Source: Serinicoccus chungangensis
GTDB taxonomy: Bacteria; Actinomycetota; Actinomycetes; Actinomycetales; Dermatophilaceae
DNA length: 64,000 bases
Reading direction: 5' to 3'
Assembly: GCF_001483745.1 (NCBI RefSeq)
Contig: NZ_LQBL01000032.1
Span: 124,001-188,000, forward strand
Both the position numbers and the translations under genes were made by a program. Each line of letters begins with the position of its first letter. Positions within the stretch are counted from its first letter, which is position 1. Shown in pieces: positions 25,698 through 39,186 of this stretch. The notes below the pieces were generated by a model, which did no database searches, was not told the DNA's origin, and saw only the letters and a program-made list of their open reading frames with translations.

Positions 25698-27536
25698 TCA
25701 GCCGGTGTAGAAGGCGTCCAGCTCGTCCTTGTACTTCGCGGTGACCGCACGCCGCTTGAGCTTCATGCTCGGCGTGAGGTCCCCGTCCTCGATGGACAGG
25801 TCGTGGTCGAGGATGTGGAACTGCTTGACCTGCTCGTGCCGGGCGAGCTGCTGGTTGAGCTGGTCCACGTGCCGCTGCACCATCTCCCGTGCGGCCGAGG
25901 AGGTGACGATCTGCGCGTAGCTGTCCCCGGCCATACCGTTCTTGGCGGCCCAGGCGGTGATGGCGTCGTGGTCGAGCGTGATGAGCGCGGACACGAAGTT
26001 GCGGCCGTCGCCCTCGACGATGAGCTGGCTGGCGTAGGGGCAGATGCCCTTGAACAGGGACTCGATGCGTGAGGGGGCGACGTACTTGCCGCCGGAGGTC
26101 TTGAACAGGTCCTTCTTGCGGTCGGTGATGCGGACGTAGCCGTCCTCGTCGATCTCCGCGATGTCGCCCGTCGCGAGCCAGCCGTCCTGCAGCGCCTCCG
26201 CCGTCGCCTCGTCGTTCTGGTGGTAGCCGGTCATGACACCGGGGCCGCGCATGAGCAGTTCCCCGTCGTCGGCGATCCGCACCTCGGTCCCCGGCAGGGG
26301 CCAGCCCACGGTGCCGATCTTGTTGACCCCCGGGCGCGGCCGGTTGACGATCGAGGCGGCGCTGGACTCGGTGAGACCGTAGCCCTCGATGATCGTCAGC
26401 CCCATCGCGTCGAACCACCGGGCGATGTCGTGGTTGAGCGCGGCGGAGCCGGAGATGAAGAACCGGATCCGACCGCCGAAGCGCTCCCGGATCTTGGACA
26501 GCACGAGCTTGTCGGCGACCGCGTGCTTGGCCTTGAGCAGGCCGGCCGGCTCACCGCCGGAGGCACGGATCTCGGCGACCTCCTGGCCCACCCCGGAGGC
26601 CCAGGTGAAGAGCTTCTGCTTCACGCCACCCTCGTCGGCCATCATGGTGGTGATCCGGCCGTAGGCCTTCTCGAAGATGCGCGGGGCGGCGCCCATGAAG
26701 GTCGGCCGGACGACGGCGAGGTTCGCCACGATCTGGTCCACCCGGCCGTCCACGGCGGTCGGGAAGCCCATCTGGAGGGGCAGGACCAGCAGGCACTTGC
26801 CGAAGACGTGGGCGAGCGGCAACCAGAGGTACTGGAGGTCGTCCGGCCCGAGCAGGTGGACGGCGTCCACCCCGGCACCCTCGTAGGTCCACGCGGAGTG
26901 CGGCAGCCGGACTCCCTTCGGCCGCCCGGTGGTCCCGGAGGTGTAGATGATCGTCGCGAGGTGCTCCGGGGTGAGCGCGTCGATGCGCGCGTCGACCACC
27001 CCCGGCTCGGACTCCAGCCGGCGCCGACCGAGCTCCTCCAGCTCGGCCAGGGTGATGATGTCGCCGCCGTCACCCGACCCGTCGATGACGACGATCTTGA
27101 GCACGGCACCGAGCTCGGCCCGGTGCTCCAGCACCTTGGCCACCTGCTCGTCGTCCTCGGCCACGACCACCCGGCTGCCGGAGTCGGTGATGATGAAGGC
27201 GACGTCCTGGGACAGGGTGGTCGGGTAGATGGTCGTCGTGGCCGCCCCCGCGCACATCACCGCCAGGTCGACCAGGACCCACTCGATGCGGGTCGAGCAC
27301 GACAGGGCCACCCGCTCCTCCGGCTGCACCCCGAGCTCGACGAGACCGGCGGCGAGGGCGTAGGCACGCTCGCCGGCCTGGGCCCAGCTGAGGGTCGGCC
27401 ACGCATCCCCGTCCGGGTAGAGGAAGGCGTCGGCGTCCGGCGTCGCGGCGACCCGGTCCCGGAAGAGGTGCCCGACGCTCGGGACACGGTTCTCGATCAG
27501 GGCGAGATCTGGCTGCTCATCGATGAGACGGGCCAC
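25698..27536 (-). CDS. Long-chain fatty-acid--CoA ligase (AMP-forming)
   Basis: 612 residues. The AMP-binding P-loop IIYTSGTTGRPKGV, the EGYGLTESSA motif and the GDIAEIDEDGYVRITDRKKDLFKTSGGKY hinge region (positions roughly 425-460) show a complete ANL-family acyl-CoA synthetase of the FadD15/FAA type. It activates long-chain fatty acids to acyl-CoA for lipid synthesis or beta-oxidation, probably on the membrane face. It is the last gene of the minus-strand series, 33 bases after the RodA-like gene, so it may be read from that transcript. Confidence 0.9.
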   Translation of the reverse strand: MARLIDEQPDLALIENRVPSVGHLFRDRVAATPDADAFLYPDGDAWPTLSWAQAGERAYALAAGLVELGVQPEERVALSCSTRIEWVLVDLAVMCAGAATTTIYPTTLSQDVAFIITDSGSRVVVAEDDEQVAKVLEHRAELGAVLKIVVIDGSGDGGDIITLAELEELGRRRLESEPGVVDARIDALTPEHLATIIYTSGTTGRPKGVRLPHSAWTYEGAGVDAVHLLGPDDLQYLWLPLAHVFGKCLLVLPLQMGFPTAVDGRVDQIVANLAVVRPTFMGAAPRIFEKAYGRITTMMADEGGVKQKLFTWASGVGQEVAEIRASGGEPAGLLKAKHAVADKLVLSKIRERFGGRIRFFISGSAALNHDIARWFDAMGLTIIEGYGLTESSAASIVNRPRPGVNKIGTVGWPLPGTEVRIADDGELLMRGPGVMTGYHQNDEATAEALQDGWLATGDIAEIDEDGYVRITDRKKDLFKTSGGKYVAPSRIESLFKGICPYASQLIVEGDGRNFVSALITLDHDAITAWAAKNGMAGDSYAQIVTSSAAREMVQRHVDQLNQQLARHEQVKQFHILDHDLSIEDGDLTPSMKLKRRAVTAKYKDELDAFYTG

Positions 27537-27569
27537 GGCAACTCCTCAGTCGTTTGGTCCTGCGGATGC

Positions 27570-28706
27570 TCATCTTGGCAGGTTCGACCGGGGCCGCCAA
27601 GACGGGCGCGCCGCCCGGTACCGCCCGCTGGCGCAGGCCAGGAGCCCCAGGGCCACCCAGCAGGCCAGCATCGAGGACCCGCCGTAGGACAGGAACGGCA
27701 GCGGCAGCCCGGTGACCGGCATGAGCCCGAGGTTCATCCCGACGTTCTCGAAGATCTGGAACCCGAACCACGACGAGACCCCGACCGCGAGCAGTCGTCC
27801 GAAGGGCTCCTCGCACCGCAGCGCCACCACCAGCCCTCGGACGACGAGGAAGCCGAGCAGCACCAGCAGGCCGACCGCACCGACGAAGCCCAGCTCCTCC
27901 CCGGCCACGGTGAAGATGAAGTCGGTGTACTGGAAGGGGATGAAGCCACCCTGCGTCTGGGGCCCCTCGCCCAGACCGGTGCCCGACCACCCTCCGGAGC
28001 CGATCGCGAGCCGGGCCTGCCGCGTCTGGTAGCCGATACCCTCGGGGTCCAGACCCGGGTCGCGGAAGGCCAGCAGACGGTCCACCTGGTAGGGGTCCAG
28101 CAGCGGGACGCGGATGGCCGCGACGACCGCGGCACACACCGCCGCGGCGGCGGCCGCGCTCCACCGCCACGAGGCGCCGGAGGTCGCGACCACGACGAGG
28201 GTGAGGACCCCCAGCACGAGACCGCTGCCGAGGTCGGGCTGCAGCATGATGAGACCGATCGGCACGGCCGCCAGCACCCAGGCCGGGATCACCTCACGCC
28301 ACCCCGGTCGACGGTAGGGGTCCCGGCCCTCGGCCAGGATCATCGCCAGCCCGACCACCAGGCCGATCTTGGCGAGCTCGGCGGGCTGGAGGGAGAAGCC
28401 ACCGGGCAGGAACAACCAGGACCGTGACCCGTTGACTGTCTGCCCCACCGGCGTGAGCACCAGCACGAGACCCGACAGCCCGGCGAGGTAGACCCAGGGC
28501 GCCGCGGCGCGCAGCCAGCGCACGTCCAGCGCGACGACCGCCAGGCCCACGACGACGCCGACGACCGTGTTGACCAGGTGACGCACCGCCAGGGCCGTGC
28601 CCGCCCACTCGTGGGTCGCCGACCAGATGAGGACGGCACCCACGAGGCTGAGCCCCAGCCCGGCCACGAAGGGGGCCCAGTCCGTGCGGAGGTAGCGCTC
28701 CCGCAC
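27570..28706 (-). CDS. RodA/FtsW/SpoVE-family peptidoglycan glycosyltransferase
   Basis: 378 residues with about ten transmembrane segments. Family landmarks are PVGQTVNGSRSWLFLPG, LQPAELAKIGLV, LIMLQPDLGSGLVL, the long extracellular loop GYQTRQARLAIGSGGWSGTGLG, and the C-terminal NVGMNLGLMPVTGLPLPFLSYGGSS. SEDS proteins polymerise peptidoglycan with a partner class-B PBP. No PBP gene is nearby; instead it sits between ribF and an acyl-CoA ligase, outside the usual mre/pbp or division clusters. The GTG start lies 7 bases after the ribF stop and has only a distant GGAGGA, so expression may depend on coupling. Confidence 0.88.
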   Translation of the reverse strand: MRERYLRTDWAPFVAGLGLSLVGAVLIWSATHEWAGTALAVRHLVNTVVGVVVGLAVVALDVRWLRAAAPWVYLAGLSGLVLVLTPVGQTVNGSRSWLFLPGGFSLQPAELAKIGLVVGLAMILAEGRDPYRRPGWREVIPAWVLAAVPIGLIMLQPDLGSGLVLGVLTLVVVATSGASWRWSAAAAAAVCAAVVAAIRVPLLDPYQVDRLLAFRDPGLDPEGIGYQTRQARLAIGSGGWSGTGLGEGPQTQGGFIPFQYTDFIFTVAGEELGFVGAVGLLVLLGFLVVRGLVVALRCEEPFGRLLAVGVSSWFGFQIFENVGMNLGLMPVTGLPLPFLSYGGSSMLACWVALGLLACASGRYRAARPSWRPRSNLPR

Positions 28707-28713
28707 GGAGGGG

Positions 28714-29688
28714 TCAGTCCTCCGCGAGCAGGGCGCGGCTCCGGTCCACGTCGTGCGCCATCTGCTCGGTGAGCTCCTCCACGGAGCCGAACCGGACGTT
28801 GCCCCGGAGGCGGGCCAGGAAGTCGACGCAGACGAGCTCGCCGTAGAGGTCGAGGTCGGTGCGGTCCAGCACGTAGGCCTCGACCGTGCGCTCCTCGACG
28901 TCGTCGAAGGTGGGGTTGGTCCCGACGGAGATCGCTGCCGGCAGGCGGCGGTCGGGGTCGTCGGCGGCGGCACCGGGCCGCTCCAGCCACCCCGCGTAGA
29001 CGCCGTCCGCCGGCACCATGCCGACCCGGTCGGGGCCCAGGTTGGCCGTGGGGTAGCCGAGCTGACGGCCGCGGTGGTGGCCGTGCACCACCGTCCCGGA
29101 GACCCGGTGGAGACGGTCGGTGATCTGGGCGGCCAGGGTCATGTCCCCGTCGGCGATGGCCTGACGCAGCGCGGTCGAGGACCAGGTGCGTCGACCGTCC
29201 GCCAGGGCACCGGCGGTGTGCTGCACGACCACCTCGAATCCGTGCACCTCACCCAGCTGCCGCATGGTGGCGACGTCCCCGGAGTTGTGCAGCCCGAACC
29301 TCGTGTCCTGGCCCACCACGACCACCTCGGCCCGCAGGCCGTCGACGAAGGTCTCGACGACGAAGTCCTCCGGCAGCAGCCGGGCGTACTCCCGGGTGAA
29401 CTCGATGACGACCACCCCGTCGAGGCCCGCCTCCTCCAGCAGCTGCAGACGGTGCTCCAGCCCGACGATCTCCCGGGGCGCCCGCTCCGGGTGCAGCACG
29501 GCGACCGGGTGCGGGTCGAAGGTCACGGCGACCGACGCCACGCCGCGCTCCCGCGCCAGGTCGGTGACGGTGCGCAGCACGGCCTGGTGGCCGAGGTGGA
29601 CGCCGTCGAAGTTGCCGAGGGTCGCCACCGTCGGGCCGAGGTCGTCGGGGAGGTCCTCCACGCTGGTCCAGCGATGCACGGGCGTCAC
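28714..29688 (-). CDS. ribF: Bifunctional riboflavin kinase/FAD synthetase RibF
   Basis: 324 residues in two domains. The N-terminal FMN adenylyltransferase domain (about 1-180) has TLGNFDGVHLGHQAVL, VVVGQDTRFG and the WSSTALRQAI stretch. The C-terminal riboflavin kinase domain (about 190-315) has VVHGHHRGRQLGYPTANLG, DGVYAGWL and VGTNPTF. It makes FMN and FAD for the many flavoenzymes. Two GTG codons (29688, 29679) are possible starts; the first begins two bases after the truB stop codon. The position after truB is the common bacterial arrangement. Confidence 0.93.
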   Translation of the reverse strand: MTPVHRWTSVEDLPDDLGPTVATLGNFDGVHLGHQAVLRTVTDLARERGVASVAVTFDPHPVAVLHPERAPREIVGLEHRLQLLEEAGLDGVVVIEFTREYARLLPEDFVVETFVDGLRAEVVVVGQDTRFGLHNSGDVATMRQLGEVHGFEVVVQHTAGALADGRRTWSSTALRQAIADGDMTLAAQITDRLHRVSGTVVHGHHRGRQLGYPTANLGPDRVGMVPADGVYAGWLERPGAAADDPDRRLPAAISVGTNPTFDDVEERTVEAYVLDRTDLDLYGELVCVDFLARLRGNVRFGSVEELTEQMAHDVDRSRALLAED

Positions 29689-29689
29689 T

Positions 29690-30613
29690 CTAACCGGACC
29701 CGGCGGGGGCCAGGACCACGTGCGCCCGCGCCTCGTCCCGCGACTCGTCGAGCACCGCCACCAGGTGCCCGTCGGGCGCGAAGGCCGCCACCGGTTCGCT
29801 GCGTCCGGGCTGCTCGGAGGGTATGCGCCGACCGTGGCCGAGGGCTCGGGCCTCGGCGTCGTCGAGCGACCGGGTGGTGAGCGTGGCGCGGGCGGCCTCG
29901 GCCAGCGGGACGAGCTGGCGGGCCACCGCCCCGTCCTCGGCCAGGGCCTCCAGCGCACTGGCCGCCTCGACCCGTAGCCCACCCACCCGGGTGCGTCGCA
30001 GAGCGGTCAGGTGGCCGCCGACCCCGAGGGCGGCACCGAGGTCGCGGGCGAGGGCACGGACGTAGGTTCCCGAGGAGACCTCGACCTCGACGTCGAGGTC
30101 CACGGTCAGGCCCTCCGGGCGGACGTGCATCACCTCGAAGCGGGCGACCCGGACCGGCCGGGCGGCCAGCTGCACGTCCTCGCCGGCCCGCACCCGGGCG
30201 TAGGAGCGCTCGCCCCGGACCTTGATGGCGCTGACGGCGCTGGGGACCTGCTGCAGGTCGCCCGTGAGGTCGCGCACCGCGACGGCGATCTGCTCCTGGG
30301 ACAGGTCCGACGCGTCCGCCGTGGAGACCACCTCGCCCTCGGCGTCGTCGGTGAGGGTGGCCTGCCCGAGCCGCACGGTGGCGGTGTAGGCCTTGTCGCT
30401 GCCCACGAGGAAGGTCAGCAGCTTGGTGCCCCGGCCCACCCCCAGGACGAGCACCCCGGTGGCCATCGGGTCCAGCGTGCCGGCGTGGCCGACCCTGCGG
30501 GTCCCGCACAGCCGACGGGCCCGGGCGACGACGTCGTGGCTGGTCCACCCGGCGGGCTTGTCCACGACGAGCAGGCCGTCACCCACGAAGGGCGCCCGCG
30601 GCGCAGCGCTCAT
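29690..30613 (-). CDS. truB: tRNA pseudouridine-55 synthase TruB
   Basis: 307 residues. The catalytic aspartate lies in RRVGHAGTLDPMATGVLVL (near residue 48). DKPAGWTSHDVV, DKAYTATVRLG and YVRALARDLG are conserved TruB motifs. It isomerises U55 in the T-loop of tRNAs. The C-terminal region (about 230-307) resembles the PUA-like tail of actinobacterial TruB. Its start overlaps the rbfA stop by four bases, and ribF follows directly. Confidence 0.95.
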   Translation of the reverse strand: MSAAPRAPFVGDGLLVVDKPAGWTSHDVVARARRLCGTRRVGHAGTLDPMATGVLVLGVGRGTKLLTFLVGSDKAYTATVRLGQATLTDDAEGEVVSTADASDLSQEQIAVAVRDLTGDLQQVPSAVSAIKVRGERSYARVRAGEDVQLAARPVRVARFEVMHVRPEGLTVDLDVEVEVSSGTYVRALARDLGAALGVGGHLTALRRTRVGGLRVEAASALEALAEDGAVARQLVPLAEAARATLTTRSLDDAEARALGHGRRIPSEQPGRSEPVAAFAPDGHLVAVLDESRDEARAHVVLAPAGSG

Positions 30614-31062
30614 GCTCCGGAGGACCCCTGGTCCTCCTCGACGGCCCGGGGCTTGCGGTAGGGGTCCGCCTCGCCCGCGTAGCCCGACGCCTGACGTCCG
30701 GCGGCGAGCTCGGCGTCGCGCCGCGCCACCTGCTGGAGCAGGTCGTCCATGTGCTGGGCGTCCTCGGGCAGCGCGTCGAGGATGAACTCCAGGGTCGGCG
30801 TGAGGCGGATGCCCAGCCCCTTGCCGACGAAGCTGCGCAGCCGGCCGCGGTAGGTCTGCAGGATCTCCCCCGCCACCTCCCGGTCCTCGTCGCTGCCCAG
30901 CACCGTGTAGAAGACGCTGGCGTGCTGGAGGTCGCCGGTGACCCGGACGTCCGTGATCGTCACGAAGCCGACCCTCTCGTCCTTGACCACCTGCGACAGT
31001 CCCTGGGTCACCAGCTGCTTGGTCCGCTCGGCGATCCGCCGCGCGCGTGCCTGGTCTGCCAT
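30610..31062 (-). CDS. rbfA: Ribosome-binding factor A
   Basis: 150 residues. The KH-like RbfA core (about 1-115) has RIAERTKQLVTQGLSQ, VGFVTITDVRVTGDLQHASVF and LEFILDALPEDAQHMDDLL. A charged 35-residue tail follows, longer than in E. coli but usual in actinobacteria. RbfA binds immature 30S subunits at the 5' end of 16S rRNA and helps cold adaptation. GAGGAGG precedes the ATG. It has a likely promoter and follows a hairpin after infB, so it may be partly independent of infB. Confidence 0.95.
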   Translation of the reverse strand: MADQARARRIAERTKQLVTQGLSQVVKDERVGFVTITDVRVTGDLQHASVFYTVLGSDEDREVAGEILQTYRGRLRSFVGKGLGIRLTPTLEFILDALPEDAQHMDDLLQQVARRDAELAAGRQASGYAGEADPYRKPRAVEEDQGSSGA

Positions 31063-31116
31063 CTCGTCCTCCTCTGGCTGTCGTGCCTCCCCCGGCCGGG
31101 GGGCGGGGGCCGGCCC

Positions 31117-31122
31117 ATCCTA
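31117..31122 (-). promoter_or_regulatory. -10 element upstream of rbfA
   Basis: TAGGAT on the minus strand lies between the post-infB hairpin and rbfA. The predicted start near 31110 gives a leader of about 48 bases with a good GAGGAGG ribosome site. No clear -35 is visible because that position overlaps the hairpin. Confidence 0.4.
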
Positions 31123-31142
31123 CGGAGCCGGTGCGCCGGAGC

Positions 31143-31186
31143 GACGAGGCCGGTCCTGCGCCCAGGGGCGTGGGACCGGCCTCGTC
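31143..31186 (-). terminator. Strong hairpin after infB
   Basis: A perfect 14-bp inverted repeat (GACGAGGCCGGTCC and its complement) encloses a 16-base loop that can itself pair. It begins 15 bases after the infB stop. No U-tract follows, as is common for actinobacterial terminators. Confidence 0.5.
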
Positions 31187-31201
31187 GTCCGTCAGGTCAC
31201 C

Positions 31202-34009
<2,808 letters not shown>

Positions 34010-34078
34010 GGTGTGGTGTCTCCTTGGTGTCTGGCGCCACGACCGAACCCGCTCGGGGAGGTCGCGACTACTGCTGGT

Positions 34079-34114
34079 GGGTGCTCATCGCTGAGTACTC
34101 ATCGGGTGCTCATC
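34079..34114. repeat. Three imperfect 11-bp direct repeats upstream of infB
   Basis: GGGTGCTCATC at 34079-34089 and 34104-34114 flank GAGTACTCATC at 34093-34103. The copies lie 14 and 11 bases apart and within or next to the predicted infB promoter spacer, so they may be protein-binding sites. Confidence 0.6.
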
Positions 34115-34122
34115 AGCGTCAA
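34094..34122 (-). promoter_or_regulatory. Candidate infB promoter
   Basis: On the minus strand TTGACG (34117-34122) is followed after 17 bases by AGTACT (34094-34099). The predicted start is near 34087, giving a leader of roughly 78 bases. The -10 is weak, but the -35 is near consensus. Confidence 0.4.
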
Positions 34123-34203
34123 ACCCGCTTCCGGTGTCCTCGATGACAGGCCATGGCCCGCCCGTGATGCGTCTCACCGGACCGGTCGGTCCGGCGAGGT
34201 CCT

Positions 34204-34518
34204 TCATCCGTGCTGCTGCACCGAGTGCCGCAGCACCTCCGCGAGATCGACCGGCACCGGCGCCGGGAGGCGCAGGGCACGGACGACGGCGCGGCGAGCC
34301 ACGGCCGACTCGACACACCCGGTGCGCGGGTGCACGTAGGCACCACGCCCCGGAAGACGTCGGCGTTCGTCCGGGACGACCGTCCACGATCCGGCCTCGT
34401 CCCGACGAGCCACCAGCCGCAGCAGCGCGGCTTGCTCGTCCCGTCGCCGACACCCCACGCAGGTGCGGACAGGTGATCCTGCCCGCACCGGGAGGTCAGC
34501 TCCGGTCCGACCCTTCAC
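34204..34518 (-). CDS. ylxR: YlxR/RnpM-family RNA-binding protein (DUF448)
   Basis: 104 residues. The signature PVRTCVGCRRRDEQAALLRLV and the GRGAYVHPRTGCVESAVARRA segment define the YlxR family. In Bacillus the protein (RnpM) binds RNase P RNA and modulates its activity. It sits between nusA and infB as in most Gram-positive genomes. The GTG start begins two bases after the nusA stop codon, so translation is coupled. Confidence 0.93.
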   Translation of the reverse strand: MKGRTGADLPVRAGSPVRTCVGCRRRDEQAALLRLVARRDEAGSWTVVPDERRRLPGRGAYVHPRTGCVESAVARRAVVRALRLPAPVPVDLAEVLRHSVQQHG

Positions 34519-34519
34519 T

Positions 34520-35554
34520 CTACACGCTGGGGTCGGGCGAGGTGGCCGCTGCTCCGTGCTCGACCTGCTCCTCGGTGTCGGCGCGGATGTCGATCTTCCA
34601 GCCGGTCAGCCGGTTGGCGAGGCGGGCGTTCTGGCCCTCGCGCCCGATGGCCAGCGACAGCTGGTAGTCGGGGACCACCACCCGGACCTGCTTGGTGCGG
34701 GTGTCGACCACGGCCGCCGACGTCACCCGCGCCGGCGAGAGCGCCGCCGCCACGAAGGACGCCGGGTCGTCGTCGTAGTCGACGATGTCGATCTTCTCGC
34801 CCTGCAGCTCGGCCATCACCGCCCGGACCCGCTGACCCATGGGCCCGATGCAGGCGCCCTTGGCGTTGACCCCCGGCACCGGCGAGTGGACCGCGATCTT
34901 GGTGCGGTGACCGGCCTCGCGGGCGATGGCGTCGATCTGCACGGTGCCGTCGGCGATCTCGGGGACCTCGAGGGCGAAGAGCCGGCGCACGAGGTTCGGG
35001 TGGGTCCGCGACAGCATGACGTGCGGGCCGCGCATGCCTCGCTTGGCGCTCACGACGTAGCAGCGCAGGCGCTGCCCGTGCTCGTAGCTCTCCCCCGGCA
35101 CCTGCTCGGAGACTGGCAGCTCGCCCTCGATCGTCCCGAAGTCCACGAGCACGCGGCGCGGGTCGTTCGACTGCTGGATGACGCCGGAGACGATGTCCCC
35201 CTCGCGTCCGCGGAAGTCCCCGAGGATGGCGTCGTCCTCGAGGTCCCGCATCCGCTGGGTGATGACCTGCCGGGCGGTGGAGGCGGCGACCCTCCCGAAA
35301 CCTTCCGGGGTGTCGTCGTACTCCGGCCCGGGCTCGCCCCGCGTGCCGTCCTCGAGGACCGGCGGGTCCTCGCGGGCCCACACCGTGACGTGCCCGCTGC
35401 TCCGGTCGAGCTCGACGCGGGCGTGGCGGGCATGCCCCTCGATGCGCTGGTAGGCGGAGAGCAGAGCCTGCTCGATCGCCTCGGCGATGACGTCCATGGG
35501 GATCTCGCGCTCGCGCTCGAGCAAGCGGAGCGCGGCCATGTCGATGTCCATCAT
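34520..35554 (-). CDS. nusA: Transcription termination/antitermination factor NusA
   Basis: 344 residues, the short actinobacterial form without the C-terminal acidic repeats of E. coli. The N-terminal RNA-polymerase-binding domain (about 1-125) is followed by an S1 domain (about 130-205, [22 protein letters not shown]). Two KH domains follow ([22 protein letters not shown] and [19 protein letters not shown]). NusA controls pausing, termination and rRNA antitermination. The ATG overlaps the rimP stop (ATGA); a second ATG follows one codon later. Confidence 0.95.
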   Translation of the reverse strand: MMDIDMAALRLLEREREIPMDVIAEAIEQALLSAYQRIEGHARHARVELDRSSGHVTVWAREDPPVLEDGTRGEPGPEYDDTPEGFGRVAASTARQVITQRMRDLEDDAILGDFRGREGDIVSGVIQQSNDPRRVLVDFGTIEGELPVSEQVPGESYEHGQRLRCYVVSAKRGMRGPHVMLSRTHPNLVRRLFALEVPEIADGTVQIDAIAREAGHRTKIAVHSPVPGVNAKGACIGPMGQRVRAVMAELQGEKIDIVDYDDDPASFVAAALSPARVTSAAVVDTRTKQVRVVVPDYQLSLAIGREGQNARLANRLTGWKIDIRADTEEQVEHGAAATSPDPSV

Positions 35555-36066
35555 GCGTCCTTTCCGTCGGGGCGGGTGAACTCGATCTGGACCTGGGCCC
35601 GCGTCACCTCGGACAGCGGCACCAGGTGGTCCTCCCCCTCCAGCCGCAGCTCCGAGGGCCCGGCGGCGAGCAGCCGCGAGGTCGTCGAGCTGCCGTCGGT
35701 GCGCACCACGGAGAGCAGCCGCCCCACGTTGCGCCGGAAGTCGGCGGGCGTGGTGAGCGCCCGGTCGGTGCCCGCCGAGCTCACCTCGAGGGTGTAGGCA
35801 CGCTCCCCCATGACCGCGCACCCGTCCAGGGCGGAGGACACCGTCGTGGTGGCCTCGGACACCTCGTCGAGGCTCAGCGGCTCCACCGGGGACGTGGTGT
35901 CCTCGGCGGGGATGGTGGACACGTCGCGGGCGAGCAGCACGCGGACCAGCCGTCGCCGTCCGGCCTCCTGCACCCTGACGTCGTCGACCACGACGCCCAG
36001 GCCGGCGTGCTGCAGGGCCTCGGAGGTGTGCTGCGTGATCGTCGCGGCGGCGGCGCGGGCGTCCAT
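35551..36066 (-). CDS. rimP: Ribosome maturation factor RimP
   Basis: 171 residues from the ATG with GAGGAG 6 bases upstream. The N-terminal domain has [17 protein letters not shown] and [12 protein letters not shown]. The central [26 protein letters not shown] is the RimP hallmark, and an Sm-like C-terminal domain follows. It assists 30S assembly. It heads the rimP-nusA-ylxR-infB series and is divergent from the DUF4439 lipoprotein gene, with which it shares a 100-base promoter region. Confidence 0.94.
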   Translation of the reverse strand: MDARAAAATITQHTSEALQHAGLGVVVDDVRVQEAGRRRLVRVLLARDVSTIPAEDTTSPVEPLSLDEVSEATTTVSSALDGCAVMGERAYTLEVSSAGTDRALTTPADFRRNVGRLLSVVRTDGSSTTSRLLAAGPSELRLEGEDHLVPLSEVTRAQVQIEFTRPDGKDA

Positions 36067-36141
36067 GCGGTTCTCCTCGTCTTCTGCTGTCGGCGGGCCG
36101 GGCACGCTCAGGTGCCCGCGGCGTACGGCCCCGGGGTGGAC

Positions 36142-36161
36142 AGCCTACCGTCTGCGAGGAT
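36142..36161. promoter_or_regulatory. Overlapping divergent -10 elements of rimP and the DUF4439 lipoprotein gene
   Basis: On the minus strand TAGGCT (36142-36147) is a good -10 for rimP. On the plus strand GAGGAT (36156-36161) lies seven bases before the ATG at 36169, and TACCGT (36146-36151) overlaps the rimP element. Polymerases on the two strands would compete for the same DNA. Confidence 0.35.
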
Positions 36162-36168
36162 GGCGCCC

Positions 36169-37137
36169 ATGCCCCGTGCCGCCACCTCCCGCCGCACCCT
36201 CCTGCGTGCGGGAGCGGGCGTCGCGACAGGGGCCCTGCTCACGGGATGCAGCGGCGAGCGACTGCGCACGCCGTGGTCCCCGGACCCCTCGACCGACCCG
36301 CAGGAGGCCCGCGCGACCCCTGACCTGCCCCTGCTCGAGGACGCCCGGTACCGGGTCGCGGGCTACCGAGACCTGCTGGCGGCCACCCGCCCGAGCGGCG
36401 ACGCCCGCCAGCTGGCGCGCACCCTCGACGACGTGTGGGCGACCCAGGTGGAACGCCTCGACCTGGTCCTGCAGGCGCTCCGCGGCGGCGGGGTGCAGGA
36501 CGCCGGGGCGGCGACCAGCGGCGCCGGTGACGACGCCGCGGCCACCTCGGTCGTCCCCACGGAGCTGACCGAGGTCGGGCGCAGGGTGCGGGAGGACCTG
36601 GCAGCCATGCTCGAGGGTGTCGCGACCTCCACCTCGGTGCACCGCCCCATGCTGCTGTCGCTCGCGGCCCAGCACCTGGCGAGCGCAGAGCGTCTCGGGG
36701 CCGCCACGGACTGGCCCCCGCTGGTCGGACCGACCGGCACGGCGGCGGTCCCCGTCCTGGCCCGCACCCGCCCCGCCGTCTTCGCGCTGGAGGTGGTCAC
36801 GGCGCGCTCCGGAGGGGAGGAGCGGGAGCGCTACGAGGACGTCCTGGCCCCGCTGCGCTCGGTCACCCGCACCCTCGTCACCCTGGCGGGGGACGCGGCT
36901 CCGGTCCCACCGCTGGGCTACGACCTCCCCGAGCCGCTCGCCGACGCGGAGCAGCGCCTCACCCTCGCACGGGCCGTGGTGCAGGACGTCGCACCGGCGG
37001 TCCTGTCGGTCGCCGACCGGGCCGGGTCGGACGTGGCGCAGGTGGAGTCCTTGCTACGGCTCGTCCTCGAGGCCGACCTCTGGGCGGACCGGCTGGGTGT
37101 GCCCGAGCAGCCCTTCCCGGGCATGATCCAGCCCTGA
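36169..37137 (+). CDS. DUF4439 ferritin-like lipoprotein with twin-arginine signal
   Basis: 322 residues. The N-terminus [22 protein letters not shown] contains both a twin-arginine motif and a lipobox ending at the Cys, so export in a folded state and lipid anchoring are predicted. The mature part is mainly alpha-helical, with paired helices ([46 protein letters not shown]) and resembles the DUF4439 family. That family is annotated as ferritin-like and lies next to rimP in many actinobacteria. Function unknown; I do not see a clear set of metal ligands. An ATG three codons earlier (36160) is an alternative start. Confidence 0.78.
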   Translation: MPRAATSRRTLLRAGAGVATGALLTGCSGERLRTPWSPDPSTDPQEARATPDLPLLEDARYRVAGYRDLLAATRPSGDARQLARTLDDVWATQVERLDLVLQALRGGGVQDAGAATSGAGDDAAATSVVPTELTEVGRRVREDLAAMLEGVATSTSVHRPMLLSLAAQHLASAERLGAATDWPPLVGPTGTAAVPVLARTRPAVFALEVVTARSGGEERERYEDVLAPLRSVTRTLVTLAGDAAPVPPLGYDLPEPLADAEQRLTLARAVVQDVAPAVLSVADRAGSDVAQVESLLRLVLEADLWADRLGVPEQPFPGMIQP

Positions 37138-37156
37138 GCCCGCTCGCTCGGCGAGG

Positions 37157-37162
37157 CAGACT
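37157..37162 (+). promoter_or_regulatory. -10-like hexamer of the DUF255 gene
   Basis: CAGACT lies exactly six bases before the ATG at 37169 and no Shine-Dalgarno sequence is present, so the start fits the leaderless pattern seen elsewhere in the window. Confidence 0.3.
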
Positions 37163-37168
37163 GGGGGC

Positions 37169-39124
<1,956 letters not shown>

Positions 39125-39174
39125 GGACGCTGCCACGCCAGGACGGCCCTCCCGCCCGGTGCGCCTCCGTCTGC

Positions 39175-39180
39175 GAGCAT
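39175..39180 (+). promoter_or_regulatory. -10-like hexamer of the LCP gene
   Basis: GAGCAT lies six bases before the GTG at 39187. It is preceded by CCGTCTGCGAG (39167-39177), an 11-base string also present at 36148-36158 ahead of the DUF4439 gene. Confidence 0.35.
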
Positions 39181-39186
39181 GGAGTC

